Shown here one piece after another: positions 33,276-44,180 of a stretch of 64,000 nt of DNA. The stretch comes from Molanna angustata (taxonomy: Eukaryota > Arthropoda > Insecta > Trichoptera > Molannidae). Position 1 is the stretch's first letter. Each line of letters starts with the position of its first letter. Location: the NCBI GenBank assembly GCA_963576475.1, contig OY754975.1, forward strand, positions 22,315,169 to 22,379,168, read 5' to 3'. The notes beneath the pieces were generated by a model. The model ran no database searches, had not been told where the DNA came from, and saw nothing but the letters and a program-made list of their open reading frames with translations. A program made the translations under genes and the position numbers.

Positions 33276-33840
33276 GAGCATATTATACAATTGAAGTATT
33301 TAGATTATAATTTATAAAATCAAAAAATAAATAAGAAACGTCAAAAATAAAAACATTAAATTTGCTATGATAACATTATAATATCAATTAATAATTAATA
33401 AAGCAGAACCAATTCATGGCTGAATACAAAATACTGTAAAATAGATTATTTTTGCTTGTTTTATAATTCTATGTATCAATTTTTAAAATTTGTAATGTAT
33501 TCCTATAAATATCATATTTTAATTTATTTTTGAACGTGCCATCTTCAATCCAGAGATTGGCGATCATCAAGTTTAATGCGGACGTAAACAACGGAATAGT
33601 GTTTATCCTGAAACACTGCCTCAGAATATGAAGCCAGAAAAATCATCGACCTCTCCTTCCTTGCTTTTTCATGCTTCTTACTTCTTACTCTTCGTACTTC
33701 TCTCTTCTCATAAGGTGACCAAATAATTACAGCATCTTCGTTTTCACACAGTTCAGTTACTCATGAGTCTAGAGTAAGACCCGAATGCACAATCCTAGGT
33801 AACTAAATACAAGGTGTCTCAAAAAAAAGTTTATAGTTTA
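33276..33840. other. Intronic AT-rich sequence with possible LINE 3' UTR
   Basis: 33540-33640 contains GGCGATCATCAAGTTTAATG and ACGTAAACAACGGAATAGTG, which look like part of a LINE C terminus or 3' region on the minus strand. The rest is AT-rich with a TTCTTACTTCTTACTCTTCG low-complexity piece. Confidence 0.4.
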
Positions 33841-33844
33841 TATT

Positions 33845-34516
33845 ACAAGACAGCTACTGACGGTATTAATAAAATAAAACAATGGCTAGATGCAAACCTG
33901 CTTACATTAAATATTGACAAAACGCAATACATGACATTCAGTATAGATTCTAGACGGCAACCTAGCCAAGACAAAATTTAATCATACATGACTGTACTCA
34001 CGAGCAAAGTTGCTTTTGCAAACCACTGACAAGGACTCCATTGTATAAATATTTGGGTATCTACATTGATCACAACTTAAGATGGACAGAACAAATAAAC
34101 ACAGTTGCAGGAAAAATAAGAAGGCTTATTTATATTTTTAAAAACATTCGCAACATAATGACTAAAAAAGACTTAAAAACAATATATTACGCGTTAGCTC
34201 AATCGATTATAACACACGGAATGATTGGTTGGGGTGGCGCTGCTAAAATTAATATGGATCCTCTTATTAAAGCACAAAAAGCTTTAATTGAGGTTATAAT
34301 AAAAAAACCATTTACATATCCAACAGTTCAATTATTAAATGTGGTTCCAGTTTTCAACATTCCACAGTTATATATCAAAATTATTTGTATACATTTTCAT
34401 AAAGATAAAACAATTCACATTACACCGCAACACAATTACGAGACGACACGCAGGAATTTTCTCATGACTCCAAAGACAAACACGACATTCGGACAAAGAC
34501 ATTACTATTATTTAGG
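33845..34516 (+). pseudogene. LINE RT C-terminal fragment (CR1/Jockey group)
   Basis: KIKQWLDANLLTLNIDKTQY, then after frame changes KYLGIYIDHNLRWTEQIN, AQSIITHGMIGWGGAAKIN and HNYETTRRNFLMTPKTNT. This is the region after the RT catalytic motif through the C terminus. The last ~55 codons match 57310-57455, where the element continues to its natural end. Here the match stops abruptly at 34516, where a mariner-type fragment begins. Confidence 0.75.
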
Positions 34517-34740
34517 TGACATAAATTGGCCCCCATGCAGTCTTGATTTAACCCCTATGGACTTTTCCCTATGAGGTTATCTTAAATCTAAAGTTTACGC
34601 CAGTAAACCGACTCTCCTGGCGCATTAGAATGAAAATATCCGCGAATATCGAGGGTTATCTGAAGATAGATTTCTAAGAAGCATTGGGTTGAAAATATAG
34701 ATACATATTTTGCATTATAAATATGATTAACCCAGCACGT
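34517..34740 (+). pseudogene. mariner/Tc1-type transposase C-terminal fragment
   Basis: INWPPCSLDLTPMDFSL, then after a stop GYLKSKVYASKPTLL and RGLSEDRFLRSIGLKI. W-P-P-x-S-x-D-L-T-P-x-D-(F/Y) is the conserved block around the last catalytic Asp of mariner-like and related DDE transposases. Only the end of the protein is left, with stops. It directly abuts the LINE fragment. Confidence 0.75.
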
Positions 34741-34751
34741 GTATGGAGGGT

Positions 34752-34979
34752 TATTTTATTTTACATTACTTCTCGGGCAACTAACAGGTACTATGTCAAA
34801 TATTAATTTAATTCGCACCCAATAACAAGTTGCCATATTCTGGAGACTTATGTATAATATTAATCGTCTCACAGATCCAGGCTGAAAACATAATTAAAAA
34901 CTGTGACTCCACCGGGAATCGAACCCGGGACCCTTGGATCAGCAGTCAGATACCTAACCAACTGAGCCACGAAGGCCGA
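34752..34979 (-). mobile_element. tRNA-derived SINE, second copy
   Basis: Reverse complement of the SINE at 13411-13639. On the minus strand the head GTCGGCCTTCGTGGCTCAGT with box B GGTTCGATTCC is at the right, and GTTAGTTGCCCGAGAAGTAA with an A/T-rich tail is at the left. The two copies differ by scattered substitutions, so they are independent older insertions. Confidence 0.85.
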
Positions 34980-35044
34980 CAATACGCAATTTAATACGCG
35001 CATAATACACATTCTACGTACACGACACACGTACGCGCAACCAA

Positions 35045-35575
35045 TGTGTGGACGGGCTTAAGTAAGTCATATTTGAAAGAAAAATATTCCAACTGTCGAT
35101 TTCTTCAAGAGAATTTATTTCTCTTACAAAGCATCAAAGTTTCAAGCCAAGATACGCGAGATTTGTATGCCAGATTTTTCACGGTTTTTCCGACATTGAA
35201 GTCAAAAAACACCAACTTAGAGGCATCGTAGCATATATGTTCTATATGTATATATATGGATTTTAGAATTCGGAGTAGAAAATTTAGTGTATCTGTGTGT
35301 GTGTGTGTGTGTATCCAACCTTATAAATTCTGATCCGCACAATGCACAGAGCCTAAAATTTCCGATAATATAGAAAATTATAGGTCCACAAAACTTTCAT
35401 ACTAATTTTAAATTTTTGTTTCAATCAGGGGTTATCAACTATTGAATTTTCACTTTATTTTCCATATATCTCAAAAACCATAAAAGCTATAACGCTGAAA
35501 TTGGTATAAATATAGACAAATATAAAATCTCAAATTCATTTTTTTTTTTTTCAAAAAAATTCCAGACCTGCCTTA
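35045..35575. mobile_element. TG-bearing inverted-repeat element, internal fragment
   Basis: Homologous to the reverse complement of about 54960-55450. It contains GTTTCAAGCCAAGATACGCG, ACACCAACTTAGAGGCATCG, a short (GT)n at 35296-35312, and AACCATAAAAGCTATAACGC. Both termini are missing. The microsatellite is only about 16 nt here against 130 nt or more in other copies. Confidence 0.72.
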
Positions 35576-35871
35576 AAAGCTTCGCTTCATTTTGCCGCAT
35601 GAATCGCTGGAGGCGACCATTTGCCGCGCAGCGGTAAAAAGTTGGCTGAAAGCCCTAGCTATAATATAATATAATATAATAATACCTAGTATACATACCT
35701 AGTTTATAATATAAGAATCACAACCAAAATTTTCATTTTGAAAATTCTACGCAATAAATCGTATATTCTCTCTCCCCTTCCCCAAATAATTAAATAAAAA
35801 AATTTTAACCCGTTTTAGAACAGAAAATTCCTGGAAATTATCATATTAATGTTTGCTAAAGTAAACAATAC

Positions 35872-37985
35872 ACAAATATTATTTAACAGATTTTTTTTTA
35901 ATTATCTCAATAGAGACGAAGTTGGAATATTTATTGTAGGAGAACCGGGAAATCAAGGCACCTACAGGGCTTACGACCTGTCATCGGCTGGTTTACGTGA
36001 TCACTTTATGCGCTTGCGCAACGTTCACCAATTATGCCTTTTTAATGAGATCCCTATCAATTCAATTTTGAAAGTTCTATATATTGTAATACTGAAATTC
36101 TTTTCGCTTGAAACTAAGGAATTTTTACTACAGCCATCTATGGGTGATATTATGAACAACAATCTTATTATTTTTTATTTATTTTGTTGGAACGCCATCT
36201 ATTGAGAGAATTGGTTTTTTGTAAATAATGAAAGCTACAATTCTTATATCTGAGGTGACAATGCATTTTTCGCATAGAAGTCACCCCTGAATTGCGCCAG
36301 ACTTATAAGGTCATTTTTGTCTTATTTACCTACTTGTACCAATGTGTAAGTAATCGAATATTTTTATTATTGCATATGCGCAAACATTGGATTTTTTCCC
36401 TGTCGGGAGTCAAAGATATTTTTTAACAGATTTTTTTTTAATTATCTCAATAGAGACGAAGTTGGAATATTTATTGTAGGAGAACCGGGAAATCAAGGCA
36501 CCTACAGGGCTTACGACCTGTCATCGGCTGGTTTACGTGATCACTTTATGCGCTTGCGCAACGTTCACCAATTATGCCTTTTTAATGAGATCCCTATCAA
36601 TTCAATTTTGAAAGTTCTATATATTGTAATACTGAAATTCTTTTCGCTTGAAACTAAGGAATTTTTACTACAGCCATCTATGGGTGATATTATGAACAAC
36701 AATCTTATTATTTTTTATTTATTTTGTTGGAACGCCATCTATTGAGAGAATTGGTTTTTTGTAAATAATGAAAGCTACAATTCTTATATCTGAGGTGACA
36801 ATGCATTTTTCGCATAGAAGTCACCCCTGAATTGCGCCAGACTTATAAGGTCATTTTTGTCTTATTTACCTACTTGTACCAATGTGTAAGTAATCGAATA
36901 TTTTTATTATTGCATATGCGCAAACATTGGATTTTTTCCCTGTCGGGAGTCAAAGATATTTTTTAACAGATTTTTTTTTAATTATCTCAATAGAGACGAA
37001 GTTGGAATATTTATTGTAGGAGAACCGGGAAATCAAGGCACCTACAGGGCTTACGACCTGTCATCGGCTGGTTTACGTGATCACTTTATGCGCTTGCGCA
37101 ACGTTCACCAATTATGCCTTTTTAATGAGATCCCTATCAATTCAATTTTGAAAGTTCTATATATTGTAATACTGAAATTCTTTTCGCTTGAAACTAAGGA
37201 ATTTTTACTACAGCCATCTATGGGTGATATTATGAACAACAATCTTATTATTTTTTATTTATTTTGTTGGAACGCCATCTATTGAGAGAATTGGTTTTTT
37301 GTAAATAATGAAAGCTACAATTCTTATATCTGAGGTGACAATGCATTTTTCGCATAGAAGTCACCCCTGAATTGCGCCAGACTTATAAGGTCATTTTTGT
37401 CTTATTTACCTACTTGTACCAATGTGTAAGTAATCGAATATTTTTATTATTGCATATGCGCAAACATTGGATTTTTTCCCTGTCGGGAGTCAAAGATATT
37501 TTTTAACAGATTTTTTTTTAATTATCTCAATAGAGACGAAGTTGGAATATTTATTGTAGGAGAACCGGGAAATCAAGGCACCTACAGGGCTTACGACCTG
37601 TCATCGGCTGGTTTACGTGATCACTTTATGCGCTTGCGCAACGTTCACCAATTATGCCTTTTTAATGAGATCCCTATCAATTCAATTTTGAAAGTTCTAT
37701 ATATTGTAATACTGAAATTCTTTTCGCTTGAAACTAAGGAATTTTTACTACAGCCATCTATGGGTGATATTATGAACAACAATCTTATTATTTTTTATTT
37801 ATTTTGTTGGAACGCCATCTATTGAGAGAATTGGTTTTTTGTAAATAATGAAAGCTACAATTCTTATATCTGAGGTGACAATGCATTTTTCGCATAGAAG
37901 TCACCCCTGAATTGCGCCAGACTTATAAGGTCATTTTTGTCTTATTTACCTACTTGTACCAATGTGTAAGTAATCGAATATTTTT
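35872..37985 (+). repeat. 540-bp tandem array, about 3.9 units
   Basis: TTTTAACAGATTTTTTTTTA recurs at 35881 (partly), 36421, 36961 and 37501, an exact 540-bp period. The units look identical base for base. The unit corresponds to a whole dispersed element, because diverged single copies occur at 18352-18540, 26486-26715, 51890-52200 and 53425-53495. The element's outer end reads TAATCGAATATTTTTATTAT. The 65-codon frame repeated in each unit is not conserved in the single copies and is probably not a gene. The first unit is 5'-incomplete. Confidence 0.92.
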
Positions 37986-38279
37986 AAAAGAATTTCAGTA
38001 TTACAATATATAGAACTTTCAAAATTGAATTGATAGGGATCTCATTAAAAAGGCATAATTGGTGAACGTTGCGCAAGCGCATAAAGTGATCACGTAAACC
38101 AGCCGATGACAGGTCGTAAGCCCTGTAGGTGCCTTGATTTCCCGGTTCTCCTACAATAAATATTCCAACTTCGTCTCTATTGAGATAATTAAAAAAAAAT
38201 CTGTTAAAAAATATCTTTGACTCCCGACAGGGAAAAAATCCAATGTTTGCGCATATGCAATAATAAAAATATTCGATTA
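37986..38279 (-). repeat. Inverted partial copy at the end of the 540-bp array
   Basis: This is an exact reverse complement of part of the unit (from AAAGAATTTCAGTATTACAA back to ATATTCGATTA). With the truncated end of the last direct unit it forms a segment that starts and ends with TAATCGAATATTTTT in opposite orientations. It lies 45 nt from predicted exon 4. Confidence 0.88.
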
Positions 38280-38323
38280 CACAAATATTATGTTATAAGC
38301 TGATTTTTTTTTAATATTCTTAC

Positions 38324-38358
38324 CATTTTTTTCGATTGATCCCATGTTTCGTTGTGTA
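38324..38358 (-). CDS. Predicted exon 4 of the fibronectin-III repeat gene (35-nt micro-exon)
   Basis: Borders are TTATCTTTTCAG and GTAAGAATA, both strong. It enters in phase 1 from exon 3 and leaves in phase 0 into exon 5, encoding HNETWDQSKKM after the split codon. It matches exon 11 (29021-29067) in phase and position within the module. NET is a potential N-glycosylation site. Very short, so it depends on the splice signals and the phase match. Confidence 0.55.
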
Positions 38359-38907
38359 CTGAAAAGATAAGAAAATATTAACATTACATGTTTGTATTTT
38401 TTGCACAACAATTTCATAAAAATATAGGTACTAAGAATATTGTATAAAATTATAAACATACAAAAAGAGGTAAATATATACTAGACGTTAGAAAGAACCG
38501 TCATTGGATGTTTGGGCATGCGCAGCAATTTTAATTATATTTCAATAGGGAATACACAGTATTCATAGTAATTACCTTTTATATTTTTTTTATTTTTATA
38601 ACATGCCATATTTTAAATGATACAAAAAAGAAGATTACTGCTGCCCAACTATTCTAAGTTTAGCAGCTTACAATTTTACAGCGACAATATAATATTATGA
38701 TCTGTGTGATGATAGATTCCGCTCTACATAAGGTAGGCACATAATCAAAATACTTTGTACTAATAAGTAACTAACCAATACTTCAATAAACATCAAAACA
38801 GACATATAGCTCACATAAAGCAGATCAATTAGGTCAAAATGCACGTTATAATATCTGTCAAACAGACATTATAGCTCACATAAAACAGATCAATCAAGTC
38901 AAAATGC

Positions 38908-40092
38908 GGTAATTATTTACAAGTGGCCTACAACGCCAATTTCGTTGATTTTTTGTCTATAGGTAGATAAAAATATACAGATTACAGGAAAAATATTATT
39001 ATTCCCGGAAAACGCCTAAAAAAATTAAAAAAATATTAAATTACGAAAAATGTATGAAGAAATCCATTCAATAGTTGCTTTTTTGACAACTATGGGCGAA
39101 TATTCAAACTAATTGTTAGTATAGAAACACGCGGCGAAAATCTGAAGTTAATGAAAATTCTATGAAATATCGAAAATTAATAAAGTTTTAAAAAATACAA
39201 GGTTATAAAATATTTAAATACTACATACATGTCGGGTCTTAAATTTTTTTTGACACTGATTGAAAACGAGAATTTCGGTGAGCTTAAGTATATCCAAATC
39301 ATTTTAGGTTATCAAAATGAAATATTGTATGCTGTGCGTGTGAGCGAGTTGCATTATACATTGAGTGACAGAATGTAATGCAACTCGCTCACGCGAGTCG
39401 CAATAATAACTACATACTAACCTAACCAATTTTTACCAAAAGTTTGCTTAGAATAGGTTGGTTAAGTTTGTATTAACCAACCTATTATTATTATTTTGAT
39501 ATTTATGTATTCGCATTTGTTTATAATTTACAAGTAAATTATATTTCGTAACAAATTTAGGTAGTTGTATGGTACCGACCAGTTTTAATATTTTTTTATG
39601 TGGTATTTTTCGCGAATATAGTCGGTCATCTATGTTATATGTATTTATCTGTGGTTTAATATTCAGTTTTCTGTCGCGGTTGACGTATTGGCTCGCGTAT
39701 TTAATCGTATTTAATAAACGTTAAAAATAAGAAATTAGTAAATATTTTTCTGTTTTTTATCGTTAAAATCGAATGTATATTGATATTATGCGTGTTTATG
39801 TGTGAAAATTGTTATTTAATAAAGTTTCCTGTCGCGTTATAAAATTACTCTTTATAACATGGCGTCTACGTGAGAAAATCGTTACTCCCAAACTCGGCGA
39901 TAGGTGTCGTGAAATCGAATATTCATGTGAATTTCTTCATACATTTTTCGTAATGTAATTTTATTTTTTTTAATTTTTCTAGGCGTTTCCCGGGAAAATG
40001 AATATTTTTTTCCGTAATCTGTCTATTTTTATCTATCTATAAACAAAAAATCAACAAAATTGGCGTTGTAGGCCATTTGTAAATAATTACCC
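38908..40092. mobile_element. ~1.18-kb element with long TIRs and AAAATGC target duplication
   Basis: The left 38908-39065 and right 39932-40092 ends are reverse complements over about 150 bp (GGTAATTATTTACAAGTGGC at the tip). AAAATGC lies directly outside both ends (38901-38907 and 40093-40099). No transposase is recognisable in the centre. A 7-8 bp duplication with long TIRs would fit a MULE- or hAT-related nonautonomous element; the superfamily is not determined. Confidence 0.78.
39340..39397. repeat. Nested hairpins inside the TIR element
   Basis: GTGAGCGAGTTGCATTA (39340-39356) pairs perfectly with 39376-39392 over 17 bp with a 19-nt loop. Overlapping it, CTCGC-TCAC-GCGAG at 39384-39397 forms a second small hairpin. 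This second hairpin recurs at 59236-59249 as CTGGC-TCAC-GCCAG, with a compensatory base-pair change. Confidence 0.75.
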
Positions 40093-40249
40093 AAAATGCT
40101 TCTTCTTCTTCTTTCAAACAGACATATAGCTCACATAAAACAGATCAATTAGGTCAAAATGCACGTTTTAATATATGTCAAAAAATCAACTGCCGACGCG
40201 ATTTGATATTTAAAAACCATAAAGAAAAGGTTTTAAGTATATCAATATC

Positions 40250-40365
40250 GAGATGTGTTGATATATTTGGTATGACTCGTATGCGTCCCAGATCAAATCA
40301 AAACATATTAAATATTTTATGTATTACTCAAATAGCATCGCAAACATAATACGGAATATTTAAAA
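40250..40365. repeat. Inverted partner of 7375-7480
   Basis: Reverse-complement match described at 7375-7480 (CCCAGATCAAATCAAAACAT, TTTTATGTATTACTCAAATA). Class unknown. Confidence 0.65.
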
Positions 40366-40592
40366 GATTAATTAATATTTTTAAATAAGATTTATTTTAT
40401 TGGTAATTGTTCAGGACTCAGTATTTGTGTTGGTTCTGTCCTTCCGTAATTTATGATGTATTTTTTAATGTTTGTTTAGAATATTTTTTCAGATGTTATT
40501 TCTTTAAGAAGATAAACAGTTGTAGAGTCGACGAGAAATAAACGAAATATACTTACACACAGATTTGCATCAATCTTAAGTCCACATACTCT

Positions 40593-40690
40593 CTTTTACA
40601 CACACACACACACCCTCACACACGCACCCTCACACACACACACACACACACGCGCACCCTCACACACAAACACCCCTCACACACACATAC
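40593..40690. repeat. (CA)n/ACACCCTC low-complexity tract
   Basis: CA repeats interrupted by CCCTCA. The same GAGGGTGTG-type interruption occurs in the 6900-7190 and 51178-51410 repeat, so this may be a remnant of that family. Confidence 0.8.
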
Positions 40691-41058
40691 ATATACAAAC
40701 CCTCTCTCTTACATAAGCGGAATAATAATTAAATAAATAAATAATAAAAATACTTTACTACTTACACTACACACACAAACCAAAATGTATTTGACACATG
40801 TCATGTAACTGACATTAGATTTAGATAATATTGATGTATCATATGTATATATTATTAATCCATGTAATCAAACTATCTAATGTTGTATGTGTAAATTAAA
40901 AAATAAAAATAAAATAAAATATTAAATTTTTAACTGATGGAACAGTTTTCAAACATGTAGATTTATCAAGAATATTCACCTTTGAATTAAATTTGCAATA
41001 ATTTAAATGTTTAAAAGGGAAAGGAGGAGGGGATAGAGAAGAAAAAAGATGACAGTCA
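40690..41058. other. AT-rich intron sequence
   Basis: Contains (AAAT)n-like runs (40727-40750 and 40900-40925) that may be retroposon tails, but no body can be assigned to them. Confidence 0.4.
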
Positions 41059-41745
41059 ATGTTTTCATCAAAAAAATCTTTCGTTCTAGAAAGGTCTTTT
41101 CGTGTGCTGGATATCTACATCTTTCGATGTACTTTCCAAGTTTTTATACGTAACTATCGGACGCGACAGACGTTGCCATGCCCTATTTGTGAAACATCGA
41201 GGGAGATCGCGATCCACTTCCACGCCGGCGACGCTATAAAGCCCATTGGCCCTGTTCACCACCGGACGCAGCCGCAACATCGGACAAACACAAAATATCC
41301 ACCATCCATCGGGTTCAACCACTGCCCCCGAGAATCCAACCACACACGTCAGGGCCTCCGATTGGTCTCGAAATCGGCCGCTAAGAACACTCCGTTTCAA
41401 GTCGGAGGGGCTTGTACCCCGACCCCTCGGTCCTCGTGTTGGCGTCCGAAGGTTCCGCGGGCTAACACCGGGGGCATCCGACGCAATCGTCACCTGTCAG
41501 ATTTGACGTCTAGTTGTCAACATAGGATGTCTGACCCGACGTCTGCGCCGGCGGTGTGCCCGAACCACACAACAACATTCGCCACAGTTTGACGAGTAAC
41601 TGCCGAGCGAGACTAGAGGCGTCTGTCCTGCTCTTCTCTAAGTACAGAATTGACGAGGGCACAACAGCGTCGGCCGCCCACCCCCACCTTTACTGCCTAG
41701 GCCCTTAGAGCCGCAACCTAGGCCCAAAAGTATTTATAGTATTTG
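41059..41745. repeat. GC-rich dispersed repeat, longer copy
   Basis: This contains the match to 1-353 (41317-41671) and extends on both sides. It has GACGTTGCCATGCCCTATTT upstream and, downstream, CCTAGGCCCTTAGAGCCGCA with an imperfect CCTAGGC inverted repeat. The 177-codon frame 41059-41592 has a coding-like length, but half of its predicted protein lies in the repeat and the other copy is frame-disrupted. I recognise no domain. Confidence 0.65.
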
Positions 41746-42295
41746 TGAAACAAAATAATATCTACATTTATCATATATTATCATATGGTCATATGGATGT
41801 TGTTATTCTCTGAAAATAACATTTTCTTGTTCGATTAGCCGCTAAACACTTTGAGGTTAGATTGATTGTCATTTCGTGTATAATTGCAATACGGCATATA
41901 TGATCTGGACAGATTTCTTAGTGTTGTCAGATGGAAAAAACTAAACATTGCTCATTCGACATTAGCGCCACCAATTATAGTTATAAAAAATCATGTTTAT
42001 TTATTTTTCTTTTGTTATATTAATGATTAAAATTCCAATTTAAAAATCTTAACCATTCAGAGACTCATACAAACACACACAAAAATTTCATCAAAATCAA
42101 TTCAGCCATTTAAGAAGAGTTCAGTGACATACACACGTACAGAAGAATTATATATATAAAGATAATATATCTATGTAACGGAGCATTCATACCATTATTC
42201 GTATTACATTTATTTGAGTTTAAAAAAAGTCACGAATCATCAATCCAAACAAACATCGGGTATGCACAACCTACTCAACTTATATCGAATCAATC
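41746..42295. other. Intronic sequence with a lepidopteran-type repeat end
   Basis: 42050-42165 reads AAAAATTTCATCAAAATCAA, TTCAGCCATTTAAGAAGAGT, CAGTGACATACACACGTACA and a terminal TATATATAAAGATA. I associate this end with small nonautonomous repeats common in Lepidoptera. No gene. Confidence 0.5.
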
Positions 42296-42299
42296 ATAT

Positions 42300-42800
42300 A
42301 GATTTATTTTATTTTATTTAGCTTCTTGTATAATAATGTATACAATGGCGGATTTATTGCCATAAGGAAATTTCTTCCAACCAACCAAAGCAACATGAAG
42401 CTATGTATATATAGTGAAGTGGTCGGTGTTTTAAATTTATATTAAAAAACAAATAAAAAGACAAACTCGTAACATTATTAAATGTTCATCAATTAAAAAT
42501 TATTAGAGAGGTGTAACAGCTTCAGTCTTTTTTCAAAGAGTTGAATCGATTCAGACTTCGTAATATTATCACTTAAGGTATTCCATAGCCTTACTGATTG
42601 TACTTGAAAAGAGGAAATGAGGAATCCAGTAGAATGAATGGGAATAGCTAGTGTGGTACGATCAGCAGATCGAAGAGGCTGACCGTGGATTGACATTAAA
42701 ATTACATCTTTCTGAGGATATTCTGGTGAATTAGTGTTATTGACTATATTTTACAAAAGTGAGAGTAAATGAATTGGGCAATCGTTCAAAATTATTAAAA
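42300..42800 (-). pseudogene. LINE C-terminal fragment with 3' UTR
   Basis: The minus strand encodes IPIHSTGFLISSFQVQSVRL, WNTLSDNI and SIQLFEKRLKLL. The pattern S-F-x-x-x-x-x-R-L-W-N-x-L-P-x-x-I ... F-x-x-x-L-K is the C terminus of CR1-type ORF2. Downstream on that strand, GGCAATAAATCCGCCATTGT at 42340-42362 is the probable 3' UTR also seen at 5920-5940. Confidence 0.7.
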
Positions 42801-43207
42801 AGTTCTGCGTTAGCATCTAGATAACAGACATCAACATAATCAAGCAATGGAAGAAGTAAGGATTGTGCATGCGTGATTTTGGAATGTGGCGGAGAGAGTA
42901 TATACTATTAATCTGATTTTTACTGACATGAAAAATTTGTTTATGCCATGAATGATGTCAGATTACTCGAATCAAGTAACTCAAGTATGAAATTATTGCG
43001 ACGCGCGTGAGCCTGTTGCATATAATACCTTTACTGAAGGTTGTATTTTGTATGTAAAAATCTTTCATATAAAAGTTTAATAAATGTATGAACAAAAATC
43101 AGTCGTTTTGGAGATATGGAATTTGGTTACTATTCACAAAATTTACTTTCTTGTGATTAGTAACCAAGAATCCATTAAAGAGTATAAAATAATAATAATT
43201 TACCAAC

Positions 43208-43413
43208 CTTTCGTGTTGCTTGTGTTTGCAGCTGGACCTCTGCATCCATTCACGTCAACCGCGTATACGCTGATGAAAGACAGACCCTCAAGATTTAACG
43301 GACATATCATCTTACTTTCCTGATAAAAGGTCTCCTTAGAAACCTGGCCCGGTGGATCCACTTCAGCCAGGTTACGTCTATAATACTTCAGTTTTCCGTT
43401 TTCTCCTAGACAA
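43208..43413 (-). CDS. Predicted exon 3 of the fibronectin-III repeat gene
   Basis: 206 nt between TTATTTTCAG and GTTGGTAAA, phase 2 to 1. It encodes LGENGKLKYYRRNLAEVD, then ESKMICPLNLEGLSFISVYA and VDVNGCRGPAANTSNTKG. The L-x-F-I-S-V-Y-A-V-D-x-x-G segment is the F-G region of a fibronectin-III domain. Equivalent to exon 10 (VKGETYRFDVMAVDTRKCNG). Paired cysteines fit an extracellular location. The next exon is 4.8 kb away, beyond a TIR element. Confidence 0.75.
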
Positions 43414-44180
43414 CTGAAAATAAAAGAATAAGGAAGATCGGAAAGCGTGAAAGAATTTTGAAGAGGTCTATATCCAGCATAGGAGAAAAAAGGGCTAGCA
43501 TGTTAAAATATGTAGCGCCGCATGTGTTGCGCAACGCTAGCGTCAAGTCGCCCACCGAGCTACGCCAAACTAGGTATATAAGGAGCTGATCCGCCTCAGA
43601 ATTCATTCGCTTCAACCAGATCACCAGCTCTACTTCTACGCTGCCCGATCGACCGTTCATCGTTCAAAATCCGCGAAATATATTTATTTTATTTTTATTT
43701 CATTTTACCAAGGACAGCACACAGTACATGCATACAATTATTGAAATTAAATAAATAAAAATACAAAAATAACATGTACCTCTTACGTACTATACCTAAT
43801 ATCAAAATAATACAACAAAAAACTGTGAATTAGTGGGGTGCGCGCATGAGAGAAGAGTAATACATGTATAATATTATAATTTGTATTTATCAGTTTAAAT
43901 ATTTGTATTAAAATAAGACTTTGAATTTATACCTAGAAGCACACAAAAAAATATTAAACGGGAGTAAGTAATATCTCAATACATCTTTTGATCCCTGTCT
44001 ATTAATATTTCCTGAGTTTCATTTCTGATATAATTATTTAATTGCTTATTGTTTTTTTATTGTATACGGTATCGTGTGAATGTTGATCCTCTCTATGTTA
44101 TAATCGGTTATCGGGTCACTCCGATAGACGATTATTTCATGTTAATCAAACACGCATACGATATCGTTTGGTTGTTGTTG
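43414..44180. other. Intron sequence, no gene seen
   Basis: 43500-43640 is somewhat GC-richer (CGTCAAGTCGCCCACCGAGC) and may be a retroelement 5' end or repeat. The minus frame 43406-43660 overlaps exon 3 by chance and has no recognisable product. Confidence 0.4.

Larger units (their letters stand above)
38798..40165. repeat. Direct repeats around an inserted element
   Basis: CATATAGCTCACATAAARCA followed by GATCAATYARGTCAAAATGC occurs at 38803-38847, 38868-38907 and 40123-40165. The first two are tandem (~64-bp spacing). The insertion at 38908-40092 interrupts the second copy's downstream side. Confidence 0.75.

Noticed and set aside
35849..37825. Four repeats of a 65-118 aa frame as a gene family
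   Set aside because: The frames come from the 540-bp tandem units. The diverged single copies do not keep the frame, and no domain is recognisable.
35872..38279. CRISPR-like array
   Set aside because: The period is 540 bp with whole-unit identity, with no short repeat and spacer structure, in a eukaryotic context.
41059..41592. 177-aa host protein
   Set aside because: Most of the frame lies in a dispersed GC-rich repeat whose other copy (1-353) has a different, broken frame. No domain.
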